From Saprospiraceae bacterium (GTDB lineage: Bacteria > Bacteroidota > Bacteroidia > Chitinophagales > Saprospiraceae): a stretch of DNA of 10,907 nucleotides. Position 1 is the first letter of the stretch. Every line of letters starts with the position of its first letter. The DNA lies in NCBI GenBank assembly GCA_027031145.1, contig JALVEG010000290.1:1-10907 (forward strand), read 5' to 3'. The position numbers and the translations under genes are program-made. Positions 1-7,281 of this stretch are shown here, one piece after another. The notes beneath the pieces are model-generated. The model did not search any database. It was not told the origin of the DNA and saw nothing but the letters and a program-made list of their open reading frames with translations.

Positions 1-99
1 AAACTGAGGCTATTTTGGTTATGCATACATAATGCCACTAATCATATTCACGATCAACAAATGATTACTGATGAGTGTTTCCTCTACCTTGCATACCCC

Positions 100-132
100 A
101 AACCTTATAGGTTTTGGAAACCTATAAGGTTT
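100..132. repeat. Perfect 15-bp inverted repeat (REP-like double palindrome)
   Basis: AAACCTTATAGGTTT (100-114) and AAACCTATAAGGTTT (118-132) are exact reverse complements separated by only TGG. Each arm is itself nearly palindromic (AAACCT and AGGTTT around a 3-nt centre), so the block holds four alternating hexamers. It could fold as one long hairpin or as two short ones. No T-run follows on either strand, so it is not a standard rho-independent terminator. Palindromes of this AAACCT/AGGTTT type are, from memory, common in intergenic DNA of Bacteroidota; that is recollection and was not searched. A transcription or mRNA-stability role is possible but is inference. Confidence 0.85.
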
Positions 133-185
133 ACGTCCCTATAAAATACCATGATAAATACTACCCTGATAAGACTCAAACTGTA

Positions 186-227
186 CTACATCAGATTAGC
201 CCCCGATTGAAATCTTGGGCAATGTAG
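186..227. repeat. Imperfect nested hairpin
   Basis: CTACAT (186-191) pairs with ATGTAG (222-227), GCCC (199-202) with GGGC (217-220), and GAT (205-207) with ATC (212-214), leaving a TGAA loop at 208-211. Between these helices lie a 7-nt versus 1-nt asymmetric bulge and a CC/TT mismatch. Successive helices in a nested order suggest a foldable RNA or a decayed REP-type palindrome. The pairing is seen directly; any function is inference, and helices this short can arise by chance. Confidence 0.4.
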
Positions 228-245
228 ATACCGGCGAGTTTGAAT

Positions 246-263
246 AGTGCGCTTTAGCGTACT
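246..263. repeat. Small inverted repeat
   Basis: AGTGCGCT (246-253) and AGCGTACT (256-263) are complementary apart from one G-T pair, with a very tight centre that in RNA would open to a 4-nt loop. It lies 14 nt beyond the terminator at 277-309, counted in the direction of the giant gene, and may belong to the same cluster of palindromes. No function can be assigned. Confidence 0.4.
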
Positions 264-276
264 TCTTTCACCACTC

Positions 277-309
277 AAAAAAAGAGTCCGGCAAATACCG
301 GACTCTTTT
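277..309 (-). terminator. Rho-independent terminator of the giant surface-protein gene
   Basis: GAGTCCGG (284-291) and CCGGACTC (298-305) form a perfect 8-bp GC-rich stem with a 6-nt loop. Flanking A (277-283) and T (306-309) runs extend the stem. Read on the minus strand, the stem is followed by seven T residues, the canonical terminator layout. It begins 28 nt after the stop codon at 338-340. The plus-strand reading has only a four-T tail, so minus-strand termination is favoured. Confidence 0.9.
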
Positions 310-337
310 AATAATTTAAAAATTTCTTACTCTCACA

Positions 338-3300
338 TTATCTGTCAATCATTACTCTCTTTGTTATTATTTCATCATTTTGCTCCAAGAGCAAAGTATA
401 TATACCGGTTGGAAGATGCGAAACATTTATTTTTTCGATAGTTCTTCCACCCTGTGCATTCAATTCTTTTGTAAAGACTTTCACTCCAAGAGTATTAACC
501 AAAATAATTTTTCCATCCTCGTTAGGCATTGAAGTAAGATTCACTACAAAGTTACCGTCATTTGGATTAGGATAGACAGCATTGAGTTTTAGGCCGGAAT
601 CTTTTCTTTCTATGCTAATCACCTTGGACATTGAATACCTGCCGTCTTTATCTATCATCCTTAATCTATAGAAAGCCTTTGTTAATGGTTCTTTATCAAC
701 AAATTTATAATCTTGCTGTATATAAGAATCACCTGCTGCTTCCATCTTACCAATCAATGTCCATTCTTTGCCTGAAATACTACGTTCAATATAAAACATA
801 GCCATATTGACTTCAGATAGTGTAGTCCATTGTAGTATATTGGTATTTTTGCCTGCATAACCGGAAAAGGATATCAGTTCTATAGGAAGTACTGCTCCAT
901 TAGAAGCACCGCCACCTCCTCCACCGGAAAATCCGGACACTAAATATTCAGCATAATTTTCAGTTCCAAAAGTACCATCTACCCATTCAGTAATTCCGGG
1001 ATTTGTACTATGTTCTATCAATTTGATATCACCAATTCCAAGTCCACCCGGTTCAACATTAAAAGGATCTTGTTCAGTTGAAGATGAAAGTACTTTATAG
1101 AAATTCAATTCAGAAGTAGAACTCAGCGGAGTACCACCATGATTAATTATTTCAGTGTTTACCGCATCATATTCATCAGTAGTGTAATAAAATCGTATAC
1201 CTACGTCTGAACTTGGTTGAGTACTTGCATTCACATCCCATTTTCTTCTCATAAATGCCCCTCCGGGAGCACCGGATACTTCAGGAAATCCATCAGTGTC
1301 ATTATCTCCCCAAAAAGCATCTGTAGCACCATCTGGATCAACTGTCACATCTGTAATCACTGCACCGGAAGATCCAAGCTTCAATGAAAGTAATATATTA
1401 GTACCATTGTAATAATGTGTCCATTCCCCATCAACACAACTTCCGGTTGAAGTAGTAGATGAAGATGATGCAGGTAATACGACAAGATTATCAGGACATA
1501 TCTCCTTTACTTGAATTTGGAATTCACCATCCTTATCATTATAACCATCAACTTGAACATAATAAGTATTTCCGGCAGTCAAACCGTAAACCTGCGCTAT
1601 TGAATTCCAGCCATACTGACCGGCATCGCCGCTATCCTCATCGCAACCTTTTTCTGTCAAAGTTGCCATATCGCTACAATCTCCAACTTCATATATTGCA
1701 ATATGCGTATCATTAAGAGGTGTATCAAAATCAGTAGTTACTTCCACACTACCTGTATTAGGAGCTACAAATGAAAACCATATAGACTCCATTGTAGTTG
1801 TACCATTCCAACAAGAACCATTAGGTTCATTTGCCTCCCCTGTACAATTAGAATTTGAATAAGTTGCAGGTGCTGCATCCACTGTAAGAGCAATAGCATC
1901 ACACAGGACATCCCCTGTAACATGATTAACAGTCAGCACACCTGATACATAAGTAGTACCGTCCCAAAAACCTCCACCACCGGAACTATATCCACCATAC
2001 TGATATGCACCTGAATTAAGCTTAAATCTACTTGCATAATAATATGTTCCCGGAGCTAATCCTGCACCCAATGCAGCTTGATATTCATCATTATTTCCTG
2101 AATCAACATTATAGGTTGCAGCTACCCAATCTGTCCAGGTCGAAGGATCTGTGTCCGTAGTACTATATCCAATCCAGGCCGTGATACCCGCTCCTTGTCC
2201 GGCAGCATCCGTAACACCCGGCTCATATACCTGTGCATATACATCAACCGAACCTCCTGCTGTAATAGTTGCCTGATCAGGCCACTGCAAATTACACCAA
2301 TCTACCGCATCGGCAGACGCTGTGGTGAAAGTACCTTTTACACTCCAGTCACTTTGTCCAGTACCTCCTGATGCGCCGCAATCTGCTCTAACATACCAAT
2401 CATAATCCGTAGCAGCTGCTCCTCCTGTCCATGTATATGGATTATCAGGTGTATCATCAACTGTTGGAGTAGTACTTGCATCAGGAGCAGGAGAACCTGC
2501 AGTTACTATATACAAATCCCAATGATCAGCTCCACCGTTTTCCGTCCAACTTAAATCTGCACCTGAAGTGGTTTCATTTGAAGCAGAAAGTCCGGTAGGT
2601 GTAGTACAAGGCCCTTCGTAAACACAAATATCAAATGTTCCAAAAACATTACCTCCATATTCCCAAAATCTAATATATACAGTTTCACCTGCTGTTAATC
2701 CCGTTAATTCGAGCATAGGCATAGAACCATTAGCACTATCATCATCGTCGCATTCTATCAATGATAAAGCACCGCATGTACCTGAATATGCAGCCATTGC
2801 TCCATCTGTGATATCCCCAACATCCGAATCAATAATAACGTGTCCAAGCGCCGGAACAACAAATGAAAACCATACATCAGCACCATTATAATTTCCGCAA
2901 CCGGGTGCAGGAGATTCTCCTGAATCTGACGCATTTTCATTGGTATATGTTGCCATGGTACAACTTGTTCCAACCGTCAGAGCAATAGCACCTGAACAAA
3001 CATCATTAACAGGAGATGTTTTAAAAGTATGAGGACCTTCCCATAGTGATTGTGAACCTCCTCCACAATCTGCTCTAACATACCAATCATAGTCTGTACC
3101 GGCAGTAAGTCCTGATAAGGTATATGGATTTGCGGTTACTCCTGAAACAGTTGTACCTGATCCCTGTGTAAAACCTGATGCCCCCCACTCTATATCCCAG
3201 ATAGTAGCAGAACCGTTTTCAGTCCATCCGAGATCTGCTGATGTAGCAGTTATATTTGTTTCTGTTTGAGCAGTAGGTTTAGGGCAAGATCCGACATCTT

Positions 3301-6300
3301 CCAGACAAATATCAAATGAGCCCGCAGCTGATGCTCCATCAAACCATAAAAGCATATAATATGTAGTACCTCCTGTCAGACCTGTAATATTACTTAGTGT
3401 AGCAGGATTATCTTGGCAAGTATTTGGAATCTCAGTTCCACCGCATGCATCAAATAAAACTATACCCGGATTTCCTGTTGCAGTTCCTGCAGTATAATTT
3501 ACAACGACCTCACCTGAGGCAGGAGCAACAAATGAATACCATACTCCTATATTATCTCCTGTATTATCACAACTTGTATTTCCATCTGCAGTAGCTGAGG
3601 TTGCATCTGTAGTCACTTGATTTGTCGGACAATCTCCGGGATTACCAACTGTAAGAGCTATAGCTCCTGAACAATCATCATTAGCAGGAGGTGGTGGTGG
3701 AGTCCCGACACAAACATCAAATGTAGTATTTTGACCTCCAGTAGAAGTATAAGTATAGACTCTAATAAAATAAGTGTTTCCAACAGTAAGTCCTGATACC
3801 GTTTGTGAATTAGGATCACTACATGTACCTGGCACTAATGTAAGCCCGCCAGGGCACGTACCTTCCCATACAGAGTGATAAAGATCGGTTGTAGAACCTG
3901 CCGCATTCAACAATTCAATTTTATGTTCTGTTGCTGTCGCAACAAATTTAAACCAAACATCATCATCTTCAGTACCACTACATGCGGAAGCATCTTCCGG
4001 AGATTGAGTTGCATTTTCAACAGTACCACTTGTAGTAGTTCCACAATTCAAATCATTATTAACCGTAACCATATAAGCTCCGTCACAATCATCATTAGCA
4101 GGAGGGGGTGGTGGAGTGCCAACACAAACATCAAAAGTAGTATTTTGTCCACCTGTTGATGTCCATGTATAAACTCTGATAAAATAAGTGTTTCCAACAG
4201 TAAGTCCTGATACCGTTTGTGAATTAGGGTCACTACATGTACCTGGCACTAATGTAAGTCCTCCGGGGCACGTACCTTCCCATACTGAATGATAGAGATC
4301 CGTTGTAGAACCTGCTGCATTTAACAATTCTATTTTATGCGATGTAGCTGTTGCCACAAACTTAAACCAAACATCATCATCTTCAGTCCCACCGCATGCA
4401 GAAGCGTCTTCAGGAGACTGAGTTGCATTTTCAACAGTACCACTTGTAGTATTTCCACAATTCAAATCACTATTAACCGTAACCACATAAGCTCCGTCAC
4501 AATCATCATTAGCAGGAGGGGTACCTAAAGTAGTGAAATTATGAGGTCCAACCCAATTACTATACGTTCCACCACCACAATCGGATCTCACATACCAGTC
4601 ATAATCTGTTGATGCAGTTAAGCCACTAAGAGTATAAGGATTTGCTGTAACAGCGATCGTTGTTCCACTTCCCTGAGCATATCCTGTTAGACCATATTCA
4701 ATTTCCCAAGCAGTATTTCCACTATTTTCAGTCCAACTTAAATCAGCTGAAGTAGATGTAATATTACTTTCCGCTTGATTTGTCGGATCAGTACATGTCG
4801 GACAATTATCAATATCAAGTGTATAACCAACGCTTTGCGGAGTTGCCCAAGTTGAAATTACAATATAATATGTTGTACCTGCTGTTAAATTCACACCTGA
4901 AAGAACTCTATCATCCGTGGTACTATTCCCTTCAAATGCCACACAAGTGGCGGCATCAATAGGACATCCATCTAAAACGTGTATTCCAGAATAAGTGTCA
5001 TCTAAATTGCTCAAAGTAATATCAACACACTCGTCTACTGCAGGCGTATAACTGTAAACCACATCATCCCCGCTTAAATAATAATTATTACAAGGACTAT
5101 CTCCATTATCATAATCATCACCATAATTGGAAGTATTGTCTGATGTATTGTATGGCAAAGAATTTATAACAAGTGGAAAATCACAGGTGTATCCATCATC
5201 CATAGTACTAAAAGTATGCGGACCAACCCATGAACTTTGCCCTGAGCCACCACTGGCACCACAATCCGCTCTTACATACCAGTCATAAGTTGTTCCTGCT
5301 GATAACCCTGATAAATTATATGGATTTGCAGTAACAGAAACGGTTGTTCCGCTTCCCTGTGCAAATCCTGTTGTTCCATATTCAATTTCCCATGTAGTAG
5401 CAGAACCGTTTTCAGTCCATCCGAGATCAGCAGAAAATTTTGTTATATTGGATTCCGTTTGAGCTGATGGGTCAGGGCATGAAGGTGGATCAACAACGGT
5501 AAGAGTATAATCTTCAGTTTCCGCTCTTGTTCTTTCTCCACAAGGATTCGGATCAGAACTATAATAATCACATCTTGTTCTCATCCTATAATTTCCATTT
5601 GCTGTTCCTCCAGGTATGGTAATTGTTCCAGATGCATTAGATACATATCCTCCACTAGCATAGACCTTCTCTCCAGCATCATCAAAATCTAAATCATTAT
5701 TCCAGTCTACCCAGATATTAAATCCAACTGTAGTACCAACAAAAGCTGCAGAAAAATCAAACGTACCAGTTGCATAACTACTTACAGACATTGCAGTAGC
5801 ATTTTCATATCCATCAGTTGCATATCCTGAAGAAGTATTGGATATATTTGTAGAACCTCCTGTAGTCGTAAAATCATCAGTATAAGTAGAAGAACTAGTA
5901 GATGTAGATAAACAATATCCTGTATAAAAAGTACTGGGACCAACCCATCCAGAATAATCTCCACCACCACAATCGGCTCTTACATACCAATCATATTCTG
6001 TATTAGCTGATAACCCTGAAAGAGTATATGGATTTGCAGTAACAGAAACGGTTGTTCCGCTGCCCTGTGCAAATCCTGTTGTTCCATATTCAATTTCCCA
6101 TGTAGTAGCAGAACCATTTTCAGTCCATCCGAGATCTGCTGAAGAATTTGTAATATTGGATTCTGTTTGGTCTGATGGGTCAGGGCAGGCAGGAGGAGCC
6201 TCAATCAAAACATCATCAACGAAAAGATTATACTGATCTGCATCAGAGTAACAGTTTAAAGCAAAATAATAAGTCCCATCAGCAGGAGCTGTATATGTTC

Positions 6301-6718
6301 CTGATTGCTTTACGAAACTAGTATTTGTTAGCCCCGGTAAATCAATAAGGGTCGTGGTTTGACTTGCCACAGTTTGAGCAGTACCAACAGTAAATTTTAA
6401 ATTCTCAGGATAGGAACTTGAAGCAACTTTCTCATAAAACTCCCAATTAACAGTTTCTCCGTTATTCAAAGTCACGGCTTTTGTAAACAACCAAGTATCA
6501 GCAGCATTAGAACCATTGTAATGATACTCTGCTGAATTATTTCCTGTATTAGAATTTGAGGAAGATGTATTCTGTATCCAGTCATTACCGGATCCATTGT
6601 TCACAATCAACCAATCTGTTGGAGGCCATGTTGCTCCTTCAAAACTTTCATCAACATATTGTCCATAAATAAATGAACCCATTAATGCAAAAAATAATAA
6701 TAGTAATAATTTTTTCAT
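338..6718 (-). CDS. Giant secreted modular protein, FnIII/PPC-like repeats, T9SS sorting domain
   Basis: A 2126-residue protein probably exported by Sec and then T9SS, and displayed on the cell surface or released. Residues 1-19 are a signal peptide (KK, Leu-rich core, probable cut before Gln20). Residues 21-175 resemble a cleaved-adhesin/MAM-like sandwich (ESFEG and WPP near the start). Fibronectin type III modules begin near Cys178, Cys414, Cys642, Cys1145 and Cys1371, most with a WYVRADCG-like end. A GEVED-type domain lies at about 270-411 (WVDWNNDLDF, then ETEDYTL). PPC-like modules lie at about 512-640, 735-872, 873-1010, 1011-1144, 1237-1368 and 1601-1738. A separate beta domain starts near 1473, and a beta-rich region at 1741-1930 contains DNDTDGFPE. 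After a Gly-rich linker come an FnIII-like module (1943-2035) and the type A sorting domain (2045-2126, YPNP at 2049). No catalytic domain is visible, so adhesion or matrix binding is the likely but unproven role. The start is fixed by the signal peptide. Confidence 0.95.
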   Translation of the reverse strand: MKKLLLLLFFALMGSFIYGQYVDESFEGATWPPTDWLIVNNGSGNDWIQNTSSSNSNTGNNSAEYHYNGSNAADTWLFTKAVTLNNGETVNWEFYEKVASSSYPENLKFTVGTAQTVASQTTTLIDLPGLTNTSFVKQSGTYTAPADGTYYFALNCYSDADQYNLFVDDVLIEAPPACPDPSDQTESNITNSSADLGWTENGSATTWEIEYGTTGFAQGSGTTVSVTANPYTLSGLSANTEYDWYVRADCGGGDYSGWVGPSTFYTGYCLSTSTSSSTYTDDFTTTGGSTNISNTSSGYATDGYENATAMSVSSYATGTFDFSAAFVGTTVGFNIWVDWNNDLDFDDAGEKVYASGGYVSNASGTITIPGGTANGNYRMRTRCDYYSSDPNPCGERTRAETEDYTLTVVDPPSCPDPSAQTESNITKFSADLGWTENGSATTWEIEYGTTGFAQGSGTTVSVTANPYNLSGLSAGTTYDWYVRADCGASGGSGQSSWVGPHTFSTMDDGYTCDFPLVINSLPYNTSDNTSNYGDDYDNGDSPCNNYYLSGDDVVYSYTPAVDECVDITLSNLDDTYSGIHVLDGCPIDAATCVAFEGNSTTDDRVLSGVNLTAGTTYYIVISTWATPQSVGYTLDIDNCPTCTDPTNQAESNITSTSADLSWTENSGNTAWEIEYGLTGYAQGSGTTIAVTANPYTLSGLTASTDYDWYVRSDCGGGTYSNWVGPHNFTTLGTPPANDDCDGAYVVTVNSDLNCGNTTSGTVENATQSPEDASACGGTEDDDVWFKFVATATSHKIELLNAAGSTTDLYHSVWEGTCPGGLTLVPGTCSDPNSQTVSGLTVGNTYFIRVYTWTSTGGQNTTFDVCVGTPPPPPANDDCDGAYMVTVNNDLNCGTTTSGTVENATQSPEDASACSGTEDDDVWFKFVATATEHKIELLNAAGSTTDLYHSVWEGTCPGGLTLVPGTCSDPNSQTVSGLTVGNTYFIRVYTYTSTGGQNTTFDVCVGTPPPPPANDDCSGAIALTVGNPGDCPTNQVTTDATSATADGNTSCDNTGDNIGVWYSFVAPASGEVVVNYTAGTATGNPGIVLFDACGGTEIPNTCQDNPATLSNITGLTGGTTYYMLLWFDGASAAGSFDICLEDVGSCPKPTAQTETNITATSADLGWTENGSATIWDIEWGASGFTQGSGTTVSGVTANPYTLSGLTAGTDYDWYVRADCGGGSQSLWEGPHTFKTSPVNDVCSGAIALTVGTSCTMATYTNENASDSGESPAPGCGNYNGADVWFSFVVPALGHVIIDSDVGDITDGAMAAYSGTCGALSLIECDDDDSANGSMPMLELTGLTAGETVYIRFWEYGGNVFGTFDICVYEGPCTTPTGLSASNETTSGADLSWTENGGADHWDLYIVTAGSPAPDASTTPTVDDTPDNPYTWTGGAAATDYDWYVRADCGASGGTGQSDWSVKGTFTTASADAVDWCNLQWPDQATITAGGSVDVYAQVYEPGVTDAAGQGAGITAWIGYSTTDTDPSTWTDWVAATYNVDSGNNDEYQAALGAGLAPGTYYYASRFKLNSGAYQYGGYSSGGGGFWDGTTYVSGVLTVNHVTGDVLCDAIALTVDAAPATYSNSNCTGEANEPNGSCWNGTTTMESIWFSFVAPNTGSVEVTTDFDTPLNDTHIAIYEVGDCSDMATLTEKGCDEDSGDAGQYGWNSIAQVYGLTAGNTYYVQVDGYNDKDGEFQIQVKEICPDNLVVLPASSSSTTSTGSCVDGEWTHYYNGTNILLSLKLGSSGAVITDVTVDPDGATDAFWGDNDTDGFPEVSGAPGGAFMRRKWDVNASTQPSSDVGIRFYYTTDEYDAVNTEIINHGGTPLSSTSELNFYKVLSSSTEQDPFNVEPGGLGIGDIKLIEHSTNPGITEWVDGTFGTENYAEYLVSGFSGGGGGGASNGAVLPIELISFSGYAGKNTNILQWTTLSEVNMAMFYIERSISGKEWTLIGKMEAAGDSYIQQDYKFVDKEPLTKAFYRLRMIDKDGRYSMSKVISIERKDSGLKLNAVYPNPNDGNFVVNLTSMPNEDGKIILVNTLGVKVFTKELNAQGGRTIEKINVSHLPTGIYTLLLEQNDEIITKRVMIDR
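3689..4516 (-). repeat. Tandem duplication of a 138-residue PPC-like module (414-bp period)
   Basis: Within the giant gene, residues 735-872 (4103-4516) and 873-1010 (3689-4102) are two copies of one module, each starting PANDDCDGAY and ending in a short Pro run. The period is exactly 414 bp. By hand alignment I count about 42 base differences in 414, yet only 6 residue differences in 138, so most changes are silent. Differences are patchy, with a fully identical run of about 37 bp near 3769-3805 (matching 4183-4219). The next module (from residue 1011) shares the PANDDC start but is strongly diverged. This points to a fairly recent tandem duplication held under protein-level constraint. Confidence 0.9.
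5318..6136 (-). repeat. Near-identical FnIII blocks 708 bp apart
   Basis: The 111-bp segments at 5318-5428 and 6026-6136 differ at only two positions by hand comparison. They encode the same core of FnIII modules 1 and 2 (about residues 195-231 and 431-467, including WTENGSATTWEIEYG). Identity falls off on both sides, and a different GEVED-type domain lies between. A 32-bp part (5397-5428) recurs exactly in FnIII module 4 at 3204-3235. Such local DNA identity between modules suggests duplication with later gene conversion. Confidence 0.8.
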
Positions 6719-6736
6719 AATAATTTGGTTTTAATA

Positions 6737-6750
6737 AATGAAATTTCATT
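6737..6750. promoter_or_regulatory. 14-bp perfect palindrome in the leader of the giant gene
   Basis: AATGAAATTTCATT reads the same on both strands and lies 18 bp upstream of the start codon at 6716-6718. Its position suits an operator or a leader hairpin, but the surrounding sequence is AT-rich, so chance is a real alternative. No matching second site was found in this region. Confidence 0.3.
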
Positions 6751-6809
6751 ATAAAATAATTTACACTACAATACCCCCTCTGTCATTGATAAACAATAAT
6801 CAAAACGAG

Positions 6810-6817
6810 CAAAAATA
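6810..6817 (-). promoter_or_regulatory. Candidate -7 promoter element for the giant gene
   Basis: On the minus strand this reads TATTTTTG, a full match to the Bacteroidota -7 consensus TAnnTTTG. It would give a leader of roughly 90 nt that includes the palindrome at 6737-6750. No TTG-type -33 element sits at the expected distance. An alternative at 6864-6891 has TTTTG, a 17-bp spacer and a poorer -7 box (TATTTGGG). Both are weak, and AT-rich DNA produces such matches easily. Confidence 0.25.
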
Positions 6818-7281
6818 ATATGTAAGTAAATCTAAATTTCGTCTTTGATCTGCGGTAACCACCCAAATAGAATCATTCTTTCATTTCAAAAGTATCCTGA
6901 CTGAATAGTTACTATCTACATAATCACGCCACAATTTATAAAAAAAATTAAATTAAATAAAAAAAATAATCTTTCTTTTTTTCATAAAAATTATTAAGTA
7001 ATATTTTATTTTTTTATTTATTAATATTGGTAGTTATATTTCGTATTTTTTTATATTTTCGATATTTATTTTGTATTATTATATTTTCTAATGTTTTATT
7101 TTAAAAAATTTCATATACACTCTGATACATATAAATTTCAATAAAATAATAAGTTTTCATACTATCTATTCTTAATTCCATTCCGGTTACAGTCTGTTTA
7201 AAAACAGTACTCCAAGTGTCATTTTGTCAGTATTTTAGCAATGGTACATATTTTGCAATATCTATTCAAAAAAATAGGACT

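Larger units (their letters stand above)
1..276. other. Non-coding segment with hairpins, no convincing gene
   Basis: I see no credible gene here. A plus-strand frame is open from the window edge to a stop at 142-144, and another from 111 to a stop at 225-227, but both run through the palindrome at 100-132, are short, and have residue compositions unlike a normal protein. The stretch does carry inverted repeats at 100-132, 186-227 and 246-263, just downstream of the giant surface-protein gene and its terminator. The left edge could include the tail of a gene lying outside the window, but nothing recognisable supports that. Confidence 0.6.
6719..7281. other. AT-rich divergent intergenic region
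   Basis: These 563 bp separate the divergent starts of the giant surface-protein gene and htpG and should hold both promoters. I see no gene. The core is extremely AT-rich: 6933-7020 contains only four G or C in 88 bases, with long A runs on the left giving way to T runs on the right, which suggests intrinsically curved or easily melted DNA. Features seen include a 14-bp palindrome at 6737-6750, a CTGTTT/AAACAG inverted repeat at 7194-7207, and a near-direct repeat TATTTTAGCAAT / TATTTTGCAAT at 7231-7242 and 7249-7259. I could not find a convincing Bacteroidota -33/-7 promoter pair for htpG. Confidence 0.7.

Noticed and set aside
1..144. Plus-strand frame open from the window edge
   Set aside because: It reads through the palindrome at 100-132, has unusual composition, and matches no family I recognise.
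3673..4516. CRISPR-like or short tandem repeat array
   Set aside because: The repeated unit is a coding protein module of 414 bp in frame, not short repeats with unique spacers.
3875..4528. Two similar plus-strand open frames (3875-4159 and 4337-4528)
   Set aside because: They are antisense to the duplicated PPC-like modules, so their similarity only reflects the 414-bp repeat. The products are rich in Cys, Ile and Asn with no domain.
7216..7281. GTG at 7216 as the htpG start
   Set aside because: It would add 22 residues with no family similarity. ATG 7282 gives a normal HtpG N-terminus.
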